Origin: Butyrivibrio sp. M55
GTDB lineage: Bacteria; Bacillota; Clostridia; Lachnospirales; Lachnospiraceae
DNA length: 64,000 nucleotides
Reading direction: 5' to 3'
Assembly: GCF_900116865.1 (NCBI RefSeq)
Contig: NZ_FPCD01000001.1
Location: forward strand, 434,001-498,000
This document shows, piece after piece, positions 1 to 9,272 of this stretch. The notes under the pieces were generated by a model. The model was not told where the DNA came from, ran no database searches, and saw only the letters and a program-made list of their open reading frames with translations. The translations under genes and the position numbers were made by a program. Positions within the stretch are counted from its first letter, which is position 1; each line of letters starts with the position of its first letter.

Positions 1-1174
1 GAGCATGTATCGCATAATCGCCGTTCATGCCGTTTCCAAGATCTTCTGCATGTATCGGTACATCGGGAAGAATATCTTCCGGTGCTTCTTCAGGAGCAGC
101 CTTTGCAACAAGCTTACCGTGATTATCAGGTAAAGCAACAGGCTCCTCTTCCTTTGATGAACCAAAATCCATGCTGTGAATTCTGGGCTCGGTGACAAGG
201 ACTCTTTGTCCGTCAGGTTCAATGTTTGTCTCTATCTCATGCTTATTGAGCATGATCTCATGAATATCGTCGTGGAACTCTTCCTCATCGGGAATAAATA
301 CGTTCCCGACATTTTCCTCTTTATTATCACCATAAATATGGATATTATCACTTTTTTCTTCTTCAACATCTTCTTTGGTGATGTTGGTATCGAGCATTAC
401 TCCCCGGACATTTTTCTCCATCCTGAGGATCTTTGCGTCTTCTTTTTGTTCAATGGCAAGGCGCTTTTCTTCTTTTATCTCAGCTCTGCGCTTCTCTGCC
501 ATCTCACGCCTTCTCTCGGCGTAGTCTCTGTAATTTGCAGCATCTTCTCTTGTCTTCTCAATAAGTTTCCTGCTACCGTTTCTGATACCACCGACAAAAG
601 ACTGTTCGGTAAATATCACCATGCTCACAATGCCTATAAGAAGCAGTACAAGAGCCGTTCCCGCAAATGACAGGTGTTTGTACAATACATAAGCAAGGGT
701 ACCGCCGAAGAATCCGCCTCCGTCTCTACCCGCTTTTGCCGAATTAAATATAAATGCAACATCGTAATTCTGCGCCTGCTGTGGTCTGTTCGTAAAAAGC
801 TCCGCGATTATACCAATCATAAAGAAAAGTACAATTCCGGAAACGACCTTACGCTGCGCCGCACTTGAGCCATAATTTGCCACTGAAATAAGAACAGCGC
901 CCAATGCCACAAGTGGTGCAAAATACGCCGTAATGCCGAAAAAGCCAAATAGTATTCCGCTTACTGCACTACCAAGCTCTCCGCAAACACCGAAATTACA
1001 TAAGAAAAGGAAAATTGTCAAAGCGACCATTGCAATAACCACAAGTTCGCTTCTCAAAGAATAGTCAATTTCTTCTGCTTTTCTGGCGGAAGTGTTTGCT
1101 CTGGAGTAGCTTCTACCCGTACTCCTCGAAGCGGTCTTTCTTGTCTGTTTTCTACCATTATTACTCTGTGCCAT
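1..1174 (-). CDS. ftsK: DNA translocase FtsK/SpoIIIE, N-terminal part (runs off window)
   Basis: Only the first 391 codons are in the window; the gene continues past position 1, so the motor domain is not seen. The start ATG (1172-1174) has GGGAG a few bases upstream. After a basic Ser/Arg/Thr-rich tail of about 35 residues come roughly four hydrophobic membrane segments (about residues 44-62, 68-98, 108-125 and 140-180). A long charged linker rich in Glu, Lys and Arg follows. This is the layout of the N-terminal region of FtsK/SpoIIIE, the septal DNA pumps that clear chromosome from the division or sporulation septum. The call rests on topology and linker character; without the P-loop another four-helix protein cannot be fully excluded. 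FtsK and SpoIIIE cannot be told apart here. Confidence 0.75.
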   Translation of the reverse strand, partial: MAQSNNGRKQTRKTASRSTGRSYSRANTSARKAEEIDYSLRSELVVIAMVALTIFLFLCNFGVCGELGSAVSGILFGFFGITAYFAPLVALGAVLISVANYGSSAAQRKVVSGIVLFFMIGIIAELFTNRPQQAQNYDVAFIFNSAKAGRDGGGFFGGTLAYVLYKHLSFAGTALVLLLIGIVSMVIFTEQSFVGGIRNGSRKLIEKTREDAANYRDYAERRREMAEKRRAEIKEEKRLAIEQKEDAKILRMEKNVRGVMLDTNITKEDVEEEKSDNIHIYGDNKEENVGNVFIPDEEEFHDDIHEIMLNKHEIETNIEPDGQRVLVTEPRIHSMDFGSSKEEEPVALPDNHGKLVAKAAPEEAPEDILPDVPIHAEDLGNGMNGDYAIHA

Positions 1175-1273
1175 ATTCTCCCCTTGATTTATACAAAACT
1201 CTTATAAGTATACCATTTTCTAAACCCATATGCTATACTAACGTTATTGTAGTTTTGCGTAAAGGAGATAAAA

Positions 1274-1843
1274 ATGGAATTCACACAGGAGTTAGAAACA
1301 GGCACTTTTAAAATGGTCGGCGCAGCGGAAGCAACTTTAAAACTTAAAGAAGTCGCCGAAAAGTGCAGACTTGTCAGAACAGACAACGGGGTTAAAGTAG
1401 AGCTTGCATACACAGGTCCTAACGCCGGTAAATATATGCAATACATTGAAAAGCATAAAGAAGAGCTTACAAAGTATCTAATGAATCCCGACGAAACCGA
1501 TCTTTACGAATGGATGGAATCATCACATCAAAGTCCCATCACTCTCAAGAAACATGAGAAAGAAAAGCTGCTTTTGTATGTAAATTTTGATCCTACTACA
1601 AGAATTATGTTAACAGGAATTGCCGACGAAAACGTAACTCTTAAACTCGGCGCTCCTCTTATGGAAATTAACATCGACGAACTCACAAGAGACGAGTTCA
1701 AGCTCAAAATCTACAACATGCTTTTACTCGCCGATGAAATTGCAGTTCTTATGGGAAATCTCGACCTCCGCAAGATGTCAAATATCCAGATTGTAAAAAC
1801 ATATCTCGCAGAAATTTACGACAAATATCATGAAAACCCTTGA
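1274..1843 (+). CDS. Hypothetical 189-aa cytoplasmic protein
   Basis: I do not recognise this family. The ATG has a strong AAAGGAGAT site seven bases upstream, and a possible extended -10 (TATACT at 1234-1239) lies in front. The protein is soluble, acidic to neutral, with no signal peptide or membrane helix. It reads as two parts: residues 1-90 with mixed helix and strand, and residues 95-189 containing Asp/Glu-rich helices. It is one of few plus-strand genes here and is divergent from ftsK. It is followed directly by a strong hairpin terminator, so it is probably monocistronic. Function is unknown. Confidence 0.8.
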   Translation: MEFTQELETGTFKMVGAAEATLKLKEVAEKCRLVRTDNGVKVELAYTGPNAGKYMQYIEKHKEELTKYLMNPDETDLYEWMESSHQSPITLKKHEKEKLLLYVNFDPTTRIMLTGIADENVTLKLGAPLMEINIDELTRDEFKLKIYNMLLLADEIAVLMGNLDLRKMSNIQIVKTYLAEIYDKYHENP

Positions 1844-1853
1844 TTCAAAACTT

Positions 1854-1896
1854 AAAGCGGTGTAATGAGCTTCAATACTCTTTACACCGCTTTTCT
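1854..1896 (+). terminator. Rho-independent terminator (probably bidirectional)
   Basis: A 12-bp stem, AAAGCGGTGTAA pairing with TTACACCGCTTT, is followed by TTTT on the plus strand. It begins about ten bases after the stop of the 189-aa gene. The A-run on the left arm could also make it work for the minus-strand gene ending at 1916. Confidence 0.8.
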
Positions 1897-1915
1897 ATTG
1901 CAACAATCTATATAT

Positions 1916-2749
1916 TTATAAAATAAGCATTCCGAGATTCTTTTCAAATGCTATTCCTTCATTTCCCGAAGTACCGCCTTTTTCAGCATCTTCTACAGAC
2001 GCACGTATGAAATCTCCCGCAAGTTTTGAGGCTTCAAGAACATTCATACCGTTAAGGATTCCTCCAAAAAGAACTGCTGCAAAAAGATCTCCCGTTCCCG
2101 AATAATGAACGCCGTTCGTATGAGACTTTATAAGGCCGTGGCCGTCTTCCGTAATCATAAGATTTCCGACTTCGCCCGCTTCAGGTACCGGTATTCCCGT
2201 AACGGCTATTATCTGCTTTCTTGCTCCTCTGACTTTTCCGGAAACTTCAAGTATATAATTTATAAGCTCATCTCCCGAATACTTACGGTACTCACCGGGA
2301 TCAACATCCGCAAGAAGACAAAGCTCCGTTATATTCGGTGTGATTATGTCAGCCTCTTTGACCATCTCCTTAATCGCGCCTAGAAGCTCTTCCGAATAAT
2401 TCATGTACCTCTCGCCGTCATCTCCAAGCACGGGATCAACAAGCACGCGTGTGCCTTTAGTCTTAAAAGCCTTTATAAACTCAAGCGCATTATTAGCCTG
2501 TACCTCGTTCAGCATAAATCCGGTAATAATTCCGTCAAAACACGCTTTTTGCTCTTTGTATTTGGCTGTATACTCCGGTATAACTCCCGTAAGGTCCTTA
2601 CAATAATATGATGAAAAGCCCGTCTGAGCACTGAGTACCGCTGTCGGCACCGCACATGTTTCTATTCTCATTGCCGAAAAGACTGAAATATCTGCCACAA
2701 GTGAACATTTTCCCAAACCGGAAAGATCATTTATTGCCGCTACTCTCAT
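1916..2749 (-). CDS. pdxY: Pyridoxal/pyridoxamine kinase (PdxY/PdxK-like, ribokinase fold)
   Basis: This 277-aa protein phosphorylates pyridoxal or pyridoxamine at the 5' hydroxyl in B6 salvage. The start matches the family (AINDLSGLGKCSL, then a conserved VPTAVLSAQTG). The middle has DPVLGDDG, and the C-terminal anion-hole motif GTGDLFAA contains the catalytic Asp. Length is normal. HMP kinase (ThiD) is related but usually lacks this N-terminal pattern, so PdxY is preferred. The gene appears to be monocistronic; an AT-rich 200-bp gap separates it from the chemoreceptor gene upstream. Confidence 0.88.
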   Translation of the reverse strand: MRVAAINDLSGLGKCSLVADISVFSAMRIETCAVPTAVLSAQTGFSSYYCKDLTGVIPEYTAKYKEQKACFDGIITGFMLNEVQANNALEFIKAFKTKGTRVLVDPVLGDDGERYMNYSEELLGAIKEMVKEADIITPNITELCLLADVDPGEYRKYSGDELINYILEVSGKVRGARKQIIAVTGIPVPEAGEVGNLMITEDGHGLIKSHTNGVHYSGTGDLFAAVLFGGILNGMNVLEASKLAGDFIRASVEDAEKGGTSGNEGIAFEKNLGMLIL

Positions 2750-2884
2750 TATGTTTCCTCTCTCGCCTGTTTATTTATAGCACTTTTCTACTATACTTCT
2801 ATTCTGGTATCACATAAATAGACAGCTTTATATAATTATTAAATACCAGTATTGTTTACCGCTTATTTGACCCTTATTTACAAC

Positions 2885-2923
2885 AAAAAAGGCACGACCC
2901 AACAATGATATGAGCCATGCCTT
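2885..2923 (-). terminator. Probable terminator of the chemoreceptor gene
   Basis: On the minus strand an imperfect hairpin (AAGGCATGG... with ...CGTGCC) is followed by TTTTTTG, about 30 bases after the stop at 2953. The stem contains mismatches. Confidence 0.5.
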
Positions 2924-2952
2924 ATAAATCTAATCAAACAGCGATCCAAAGA

Positions 2953-4725
2953 TCACAGATTAACGAACTGCTTTGTGCTGTCAGAAAGCTGGTTTGTAAC
3001 ACGGTTATTGTTATCCATAGCCTCTCCGATACCCTGCATTTCTCCGACAATCTCTGTCGAGTTAGATGCTGAAGTATTGATCGCTACAGTGCTTTCCTTA
3101 ACAGACTCACTGATTGAAGTAACGGATGTTGCCATCTCAGCCATGATCGCATTGAGATTATCAGCCTTCGCATTGAACTTGCTAAGCATATTATCAATGA
3201 TTACAGCCGTATTTCCGTACTTCTCACCGATTTCTACAAATGAATCATAATCGGAAAGAACTGTTGTGTTGATGAAATCAAGAACCTGAAGTGCGTTATC
3301 TGAAAGGTCCTTAACGGCACTTGTAACATTCTGGCTGATTGCCTGAATATTTCCGGCTGTCTGTCTGCTGTTTTCAGCAAGTGAACTGATTTCTTCAGCA
3401 ACAACCGCAAATCCCTTACCTGCTTCACCGGCTCTTGCCGCTTCGATACTTGCATTAAGCGCAAGAAGATTTGTCTGTGATGCGATATCAAGAATGACAT
3501 TTGTAAGCTCACCAATCTGGTTAACCTGCTCACTCTCTTTAACAGACATCTCAAGAACCTTACTGAGCTCTTCCATCTTCGCACCTGTGTTGCTCTTCTT
3601 AAGATTAGCTTCATCACGAACGCTTGATGCCTCAACCTTGATCTCGGTCGCAGCTTCCTGTCCACCGTATACTTCATCATTTATGCTCTGAGTAGCACGT
3701 TTAACATCTTCAAGCTTATCAAGCATACGATTTGCTGTATGTGATACATTCTCCATACTTGCAGAAAGTTCTTCGAGAGCTGCCGATGTATTTGAAACAT
3801 TGTCATTTGCCTTCTGAATCTTCATGGATACTTCTTCTTCAGAAGTAGCAAGCACCAATGCACCCTCTCTGATCTCACGCATGATTGTCTGAAGAGTTTC
3901 AATGAATCTGTTGAATCCCTTCTTGAAGTATATAAGCTCAGAATCAACGCTTGTCGTAATTCTCGAAGTAAGGTCACCCTGACCGTTATCGATTTCATCA
4001 ATGATCCTGTTAACCTCATTGGACATTGAAGTAATCTTACGGATAATAAGGAAATAGTTCATGAAGAACGTTGCAATAATGCAAAGAATAAAGATGCTAA
4101 GTCCGATGATAGTTTTTGCTACCGCACCGTTTCTCATATCTATCATGTCATAGATAGATCCTGTTGCGATCTGCTCCACAGCGTAATTAAGATCCTGCAA
4201 ATTCTGCTCCACTACCCCAAGCTGATCCTTTACGTCTGTTTCCATCATGTGCGCACATGAAGCACCTTGCGCCTTCTTCGCAAGCTCATATGCCTCATCA
4301 ACAAGACTTACATACTTCTCAACACTTTCCGATAACTGCTGAGCTACACCCAAAGCCTTAACCGAATACTCACTTGTATTCTTGCCAAGCTCATCCATAA
4401 GATCTGTCAGATTCTTTTTAAGTTCCGATCCGTTCTGCTGTACCACATTCTCAAAGTTCTTCTTCTGTTCTCTGTCCGTATATATATAACTAAAAGGCTG
4501 AGAATACAAAAAATAGACCTTAGCCGATATCTTGCCTTCGTAATTATTTACATTGGCAATATACGACATAAGGGAAGATGACATGTTAACGGAATTGTCC
4601 AACGAATCCATCGTTGTAAACATAACCAATCCAAAAACAAGTGCCATTATAACGTTAACGGCAATAACCTGAGAAAGAATAGAATTAAACCACTTAATAC
4701 CACTTTTTTTTCGTTTGTGTCCCAT
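2953..4725 (-). CDS. Methyl-accepting chemotaxis protein
   Basis: A 590-aa transmembrane chemoreceptor. A basic N-terminus precedes a membrane helix (about residues 15-38). An extracytoplasmic four-helix sensor region (about 40-205) and a second helix (about 205-228) follow. Next come a HAMP linker (about 230-285) and the cytoplasmic signalling domain. The hairpin-tip signature is intact ([18 protein letters not shown]), so it should couple to CheA/CheW. No ligand can be deduced: the sensor region has no recognised domain. It is an isolated gene with no chemotaxis or flagellar genes in the window. Confidence 0.93.
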   Translation of the reverse strand: MGHKRKKSGIKWFNSILSQVIAVNVIMALVFGLVMFTTMDSLDNSVNMSSSLMSYIANVNNYEGKISAKVYFLYSQPFSYIYTDREQKKNFENVVQQNGSELKKNLTDLMDELGKNTSEYSVKALGVAQQLSESVEKYVSLVDEAYELAKKAQGASCAHMMETDVKDQLGVVEQNLQDLNYAVEQIATGSIYDMIDMRNGAVAKTIIGLSIFILCIIATFFMNYFLIIRKITSMSNEVNRIIDEIDNGQGDLTSRITTSVDSELIYFKKGFNRFIETLQTIMREIREGALVLATSEEEVSMKIQKANDNVSNTSAALEELSASMENVSHTANRMLDKLEDVKRATQSINDEVYGGQEAATEIKVEASSVRDEANLKKSNTGAKMEELSKVLEMSVKESEQVNQIGELTNVILDIASQTNLLALNASIEAARAGEAGKGFAVVAEEISSLAENSRQTAGNIQAISQNVTSAVKDLSDNALQVLDFINTTVLSDYDSFVEIGEKYGNTAVIIDNMLSKFNAKADNLNAIMAEMATSVTSISESVKESTVAINTSASNSTEIVGEMQGIGEAMDNNNRVTNQLSDSTKQFVNL

Positions 4726-4880
4726 ATAACCCTCCAGATGCTAGTTGTAATAAAGCGCATTAGTTTACTTAATAATATAATTGCATTATAATTTAAGCAA
4801 GCTGAGTTAATATAAATCGTAAAAATTTCATATATTTATGCAAGTATTTGCAAGAAATCGGTTAAAAAAATGCTACTTTA

Positions 4881-5681
4881 TCACTGCTCCTTAGCAACAA
4901 AAAGTGTTCCCACTTTCTTTTTTTCGATAATATCATACAACTTTTCCGGATTTTTTCCGTTGGTAATAAGCACGTCTATTCCATGCGATGTAGCAAGCTC
5001 TGCCGCTTCAAGTTTAGTGATCATTCCGCCGGTTCCTCTGTTGGAGCCCGATCCGGACGCAACACTCTTAAGCTCTTCAGTTATCTCCTCTACCCTGCTT
5101 ATAACCTTTGCATTGGGATCCGTATTGGGATTGCCGTCGTAAAGCCCGTCAATATCAGAGAAAATAATCAGCTTACTTGCATTACAGAAAATAGCAACAA
5201 GCGCAGAGAGCATATCATTGTCGGAAAAAAGCTTCTTATCCGATTCAATCTCTGTATGGCTAACCGAATCATTTTCATTAACTATGGGAATAATATGATT
5301 TTCCAAGAGGGCATCGAATGTATTCTTGAGATTCTCGCTTCTTACAGGATTGCAGAAATCCGCATTATCAAGCAATATCTGTCCGACCATTCTGTTATAT
5401 TCACCAAAGAATTTATCATAAAGATGCATGAGCTCTGTCTGTCCGACCGCTGCAGCCGCCTGCTTGAGCCTTATCTCCTTGGGCTTCTGGGCAAGACGCA
5501 TCTTTCCTGCGCCTACCGCAATCGCTCCCGAAGATACCAGCACCAGGTCGTACCCCAGATTCTCAACGCCGGACAGTGCTCTGCATAAATGATCAAGTGA
5601 ACGAATATCAACATTTCCACTGTCATTCGTTATAGTAGATGTTCCAACTTTTACAACTATTCTCTTCTTACTTACGCTCAT
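4881..5681 (-). CDS. proB: Glutamate 5-kinase, short form without PUA domain
   Basis: Catalyses ATP-dependent phosphorylation of glutamate, the first step of proline synthesis. The 266-aa protein begins with the amino-acid-kinase motif VVKVGTSTIT, then VSSGAIAVG, NENDSVS and FSDNDMLSALVA, and the nucleotide segment SDIDGLYDGNP. The length stops after the kinase domain, so the C-terminal PUA domain of E. coli ProB (367 aa) is absent, as in many Firmicutes. AGGAATTG precedes the ATG. No proA is adjacent, which is unusual because proBA is often an operon. Confidence 0.93.
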   Translation of the reverse strand: MSVSKKRIVVKVGTSTITNDSGNVDIRSLDHLCRALSGVENLGYDLVLVSSGAIAVGAGKMRLAQKPKEIRLKQAAAAVGQTELMHLYDKFFGEYNRMVGQILLDNADFCNPVRSENLKNTFDALLENHIIPIVNENDSVSHTEIESDKKLFSDNDMLSALVAIFCNASKLIIFSDIDGLYDGNPNTDPNAKVISRVEEITEELKSVASGSGSNRGTGGMITKLEAAELATSHGIDVLITNGKNPEKLYDIIEKKKVGTLFVAKEQ

Positions 5682-5778
5682 TTCAATTCCTTCTTCACTT
5701 TATCAGAATAAATTGATTTTATATTGGCATGGTTAATTAGTCAAGAAGTTGCTAAATTGAGCCTGTGAAGCAAGATAA

Positions 5779-6447
5779 TTAGTTACCTTTTTCTAGAAAT
5801 GGTCTCGCAAATCTAACGTTAAAGAAGTCGATAAGCGGTCCCATAAAGAATGCCGTGATAATTGTTCCGACTCCTGCGATCGTCGGTATCGCAGACAAAG
5901 AATTGCCTGCCGTCACAAACAACACGCATCCGATAACAACGCATACAAGGTCTGTGCAGATTCGTATGTATTTGAATTTGCCAAGTTTCCACTTCGATGA
6001 CATGACAATAGCCACGGCATCATAAGTAGACACTCCTAGATCCGCGGTCATATAAAGAGCAGACCCAAAGCAGATTATCACGATACCTATCAAAAGACAT
6101 AATACACGTGCCGGCATTGACGGATTGGGAATAAGTTTCCGGAGAAATTCCAATGTAAACTGTGTTATATATCCCAAAAGAAAAAGATTTATAAATGTCG
6201 CAATGCCTATATTATGTCTGTCGGCAACAAGACTAAAGATCAGAAGCACCGCATTGACTATCACATAAAGCGTGCCAAATTCAATAGGAATAAGTGAGTC
6301 AAGTCCGCTCATAAGAGACTGAAACGGATCGACTCCAAGTGCCGCAAGCTTAAAGATACCAACACTTATCGCGCATATAATAACACCAAAAAGTGACATG
6401 AATATGCGTCTTTTTCTCTCTTTTATAAATGTAGCGATATTAGACAT
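5779..6447 (-). CDS. YczE/YitT-type integral membrane protein
   Basis: A 222-aa protein with about five to six membrane helices, of the family of uncharacterised Firmicutes membrane proteins typified by B. subtilis YczE. Recurrent family patterns are visible: a Gly-rich first helix, then LGVDPFQSLMSG, and a second internal copy LGVSTYDAVAI, suggesting an internal duplication. I chose the ATG at 6445-6447 because AGGAG lies nine bases upstream; a longer frame to 6504 has no ribosome site. Function is not established. Neighbours do not suggest a pathway. Confidence 0.75.
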   Translation of the reverse strand: MSNIATFIKERKRRIFMSLFGVIICAISVGIFKLAALGVDPFQSLMSGLDSLIPIEFGTLYVIVNAVLLIFSLVADRHNIGIATFINLFLLGYITQFTLEFLRKLIPNPSMPARVLCLLIGIVIICFGSALYMTADLGVSTYDAVAIVMSSKWKLGKFKYIRICTDLVCVVIGCVLFVTAGNSLSAIPTIAGVGTIITAFFMGPLIDFFNVRFARPFLEKGN

Positions 6448-6607
6448 ATTTTTTCTCTCCTCATAAAAAACATTCTGATTCAAGAGAAGATGATAGCATC
6501 GCATTTTTATATTTACTTCCTATATTTTGATGTTTATGCTATCAAATTTTGTCCTATTAAATTCAAAAACGGCACCGGATAATTCCAATGCCGTTTATAT
6601 CCAAATA

Positions 6608-8290
6608 TTACGAAAACAACTTGTAGATTGCCGCAGTCACATTAATTCCGGGTCCGTAGCATGCCACCAGCGCATCTGCGTTATTGTAGTTTGCAAGATC
6701 ATACGGAAGATTTGTACTGAGCACCACGCTCTTTTTGCCACTTGTCTTTGTTTTCTCAATCAACGCATTTATCGAAGCAGTGTTTTTCAAATCCTCTCCC
6801 GTCGCGCAAGAAGATATGCATATGACCACATCCGCTTTCCGGATATCAGAATCGGCAGTGGCCGGTAATCCGCCTTCAATGCTCACATATGTAACAGACT
6901 TTACTCCCGCCTTTTGAACACCTGACTTTATCGCAGATAATTCATCTTTCTTAGGATAAAAAATAACTACCTTCTTATCTTTTCCGACAGGACAAACGCC
7001 GTCATTTTTCTCTTCCTTAACGCCTGCTGTTGCAAGCTCCCATTCAACGGCTTTATGCTGCTTAGAGCCGACCACGCTTGCAGCCTTCTGTGGAGAAGCT
7101 TCTACGGAAGTATCCAAAAATCCGTATTTATCCTTAGCCTGCAAAATTCTCATCACAGAATCATTCAGTCTTGCTTCGGAAATCTCTCCGCTTTTGACCT
7201 TAGCCGCAAGAGCTTCAATATACGCATCCACATCCTTCAAACTCTTGGACGAAGTAAGGCTTACAGGCATCAAAATGATATCCGCGCCGGCATTTATCGC
7301 TCTGGCCGATGCATCAATCTTGTCAAAATTCGTAGATATCGCGTCCATCTCCATAGAGTCGGTAATGATAAGCCCCTTATATCCAAGCTTTCCTCTTAGG
7401 ATCTCCGTCAAAAACTTCTTTGACAAAGTCGCGGGTAAATATATCTTTTGTCCCGAAGACTTTGAAACACACATCTCCTTCTCTATCTGCGGGTACTGAA
7501 TATGCGCCGTCATTATAAAGTCCGAAGCCGAAGCAAGAGAAGCATACGGAACAAGCTCAGTTTTCTCTAATTCCTCATATGTCTTATTGACCTTTGGCAG
7601 TCCCGTATGGCTGTCTACATCCGTATCTCCGTGTCCCGGAAAGTGCTTAAGACAAGTCATTACGTTCTGTCCGTGAAGACCGTTTACATACTGCAATCCA
7701 AACTGCGTTACAACACCCGGATCTTCCGAAAAAGACCTGACACCTATAACAGGATTTGCCGGATTACTGTTCACATCCACAACCGGTGCAAAATCAAGAT
7801 TAAATCCCTGAACAGCCAGTTCCTCGCCGATCACGTTTGCAGCCTTATAAGCATTTGCAGCATCACCCGTCGCCGCAACAGCCATATTCCCCGGCATCTT
7901 CGTACCTGTCTTTAGACGTGTGACTCTTCCACCTTCCTGATCGACAGCCACGAACATCTTGGATTTAAAGCCACCGCTTAAATGCGCTTTCTGGATGCTG
8001 TTGATCAGCTTCGTTGTCTGAGCCGCATCCTTAGTATTCTGTGAAAAAAGAATGACTCCGCCAAAATCATATTTTTTTAAAGCACCTGTAATCTCCGAAT
8101 TTAAAGAAGTCAGCTCTTTGTCGTTCCAGGTTCGCATCGACGGCATGATCATCTGAGCCAGCTTTTGTTCCACCGTCATTGATGAAGCAATAGCCTCAAC
8201 CGACTCCTTCGCTTTTGCATAACCACCGTTATTGCAAGATACCCCTGTTGCCATCACGCATGCCAAAAGAATTGATGTAAATCGCCTCAT
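6608..8290 (-). CDS. nagZ: Beta-N-acetylhexosaminidase, GH3 (NagZ-like), probably exported
   Basis: A family 3 glycoside hydrolase expected to release N-acetylglucosamine from cell-wall muropeptides. The catalytic barrel has the NagZ/YbbD signature KHFPGHG with DSHTGLP just after, which carries the Asp-His acid/base dyad. ITDSMEMDA carries the nucleophile Asp. The N-terminus is a short signal peptide ending in GVSC, a loose lipobox, so it is probably a lipoprotein. About 130 extra C-terminal residues resemble the second alpha/beta domain of two-domain Gram-positive enzymes such as B. subtilis NagZ. GGAAGG precedes the ATG. It is transcribed alone. Confidence 0.9.
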   Translation of the reverse strand: MRRFTSILLACVMATGVSCNNGGYAKAKESVEAIASSMTVEQKLAQMIMPSMRTWNDKELTSLNSEITGALKKYDFGGVILFSQNTKDAAQTTKLINSIQKAHLSGGFKSKMFVAVDQEGGRVTRLKTGTKMPGNMAVAATGDAANAYKAANVIGEELAVQGFNLDFAPVVDVNSNPANPVIGVRSFSEDPGVVTQFGLQYVNGLHGQNVMTCLKHFPGHGDTDVDSHTGLPKVNKTYEELEKTELVPYASLASASDFIMTAHIQYPQIEKEMCVSKSSGQKIYLPATLSKKFLTEILRGKLGYKGLIITDSMEMDAISTNFDKIDASARAINAGADIILMPVSLTSSKSLKDVDAYIEALAAKVKSGEISEARLNDSVMRILQAKDKYGFLDTSVEASPQKAASVVGSKQHKAVEWELATAGVKEEKNDGVCPVGKDKKVVIFYPKKDELSAIKSGVQKAGVKSVTYVSIEGGLPATADSDIRKADVVICISSCATGEDLKNTASINALIEKTKTSGKKSVVLSTNLPYDLANYNNADALVACYGPGINVTAAIYKLFS

Positions 8291-8325
8291 ATGATTACCT
8301 TCCTGCTGTACATTTTCAAATATTG

Positions 8326-8351
8326 AAAAAGCGCGTAACCACGCGCTTTTT
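8326..8351 (-). terminator. Terminator downstream of ssrA
   Basis: A perfect 10-bp stem (AAAAAGCGCG with CGCGCTTTTT) around a 6-base loop. It starts seven bases past the mature tmRNA 3' end on the minus strand and is symmetric enough to work both ways. It separates ssrA from the GH3 gene. Confidence 0.85.
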
Positions 8352-8357
8352 AAGTTA

Positions 8358-8710
8358 TGGATTAGACGGGAGTCGAACCCGTGTCCAAAAATTCATCCCC
8401 TGTACTTCTACTATCATAGTCAATTATTGCGGGATTCTGCATCCCTGTTCCCTCATGCCTGCAGTAATTGACAACCGCAAACAATCGGTAGCTTCATGAT
8501 ACGACCACAACCGCAAAGCTTAAGCTGTGTCGTTTCCTACAAGTTTTGACGCCGATTACCGGATATGTAGGTGTACCCGGGTCGACGGGCTGCACTTAGG
8601 CAGCGTATGCTAAATTATCGTTAGCGTTTAATTTTAATTTGAGGTTTAACGCACCATCCTGCGGATAGCTTCTCCAGCTTCAAAATCCCTGTCGAAACCT
8701 TTACTAACCC
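8358..8710 (-). ncRNA. ssrA: Transfer-messenger RNA (tmRNA)
   Basis: Rescues stalled ribosomes by trans-translation with SmpB. The 5' end GGGTTAG (8704-8710) pairs with CTAATCC near the 3' end (8359-8365). The conserved GGTTTCGACAGGG lies just inside the 5' end and the T-arm GGTTCGACTCC just inside the 3' end. The reading frame ends with a tag whose last nine residues are ANDNLAYAA, stop at 8596-8598. The resume codon is not certain, so the full tag may start a little earlier. The 3' CCA is not encoded. It lies immediately downstream of smpB on the same strand. Confidence 0.95.
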
Positions 8711-8792
8711 TTATTAAATTATATGCAAAGAGCCTGAGGCTCTTATTGCTTATTAAGTATATCGTCTAAACAGCCTTTTATCAACAGCTTTA

Positions 8793-9260
8793 TCACTTAA
8801 ATCTCATCTTGAATTCTTTTTCCGCTTCTCTCTGCTGATCCTTCTTGGCCATATCGGCACGCTTATCATACAGCTTCTTACCTTTGGCAAGTCCGATTTC
8901 AACCTTGACCCTACCGTTCTTAAAGTACACTTCAAGCGGAACAAGTGTATATCCCTGAACCATCTTCTGCTGGTCAAGTTTTCTGATCTCAGTCTTGTGT
9001 AAAAGAAGTTTCTTAACCCTGAGCGGATCCTTATTGAAGATGTTTCCCTTCTCATACGGAGTGATATTCATTCCCATGATAAAAGCTTCACCTTTATCAA
9101 TACTGATCCAAGCCTCTTTTATACTGCACTTTCCCTGGCGGATAGATTTAACTTCCGTTCCGAAAAGTTCAATACCTGCCTCGTATTTTTCTTCTATGAA
9201 ATAATCGTGATAAGCCTTTTTATTATTGGCTACCAGCTTTCTTGCCTTATCTTCTGCCAT
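8793..9260 (-). CDS. smpB: SsrA-binding protein SmpB
   Basis: A 155-aa partner of tmRNA that fills the decoding site of the stalled ribosome. It has the family landmarks [28 protein letters not shown] and a C-terminal basic tail that should form the helix in the mRNA channel ([19 protein letters not shown]). Length is standard. It follows rnr by about a dozen bases and precedes ssrA, so protein and RNA partner are co-located. A GGAATC-like site lies before the ATG. Confidence 0.97.
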   Translation of the reverse strand: MAEDKARKLVANNKKAYHDYFIEEKYEAGIELFGTEVKSIRQGKCSIKEAWISIDKGEAFIMGMNITPYEKGNIFNKDPLRVKKLLLHKTEIRKLDQQKMVQGYTLVPLEVYFKNGRVKVEIGLAKGKKLYDKRADMAKKDQQREAEKEFKMRFK

Positions 9261-9272
9261 AATGATTCCTTT

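Noticed and set aside
176..670. 164-codon plus-strand frame at the left edge
   Set aside because: Antisense to the ftsK N-terminal region, which has a start, ribosome site and expected topology.
4983..5588. 201-codon plus-strand frame
   Set aside because: Antisense shadow of proB.
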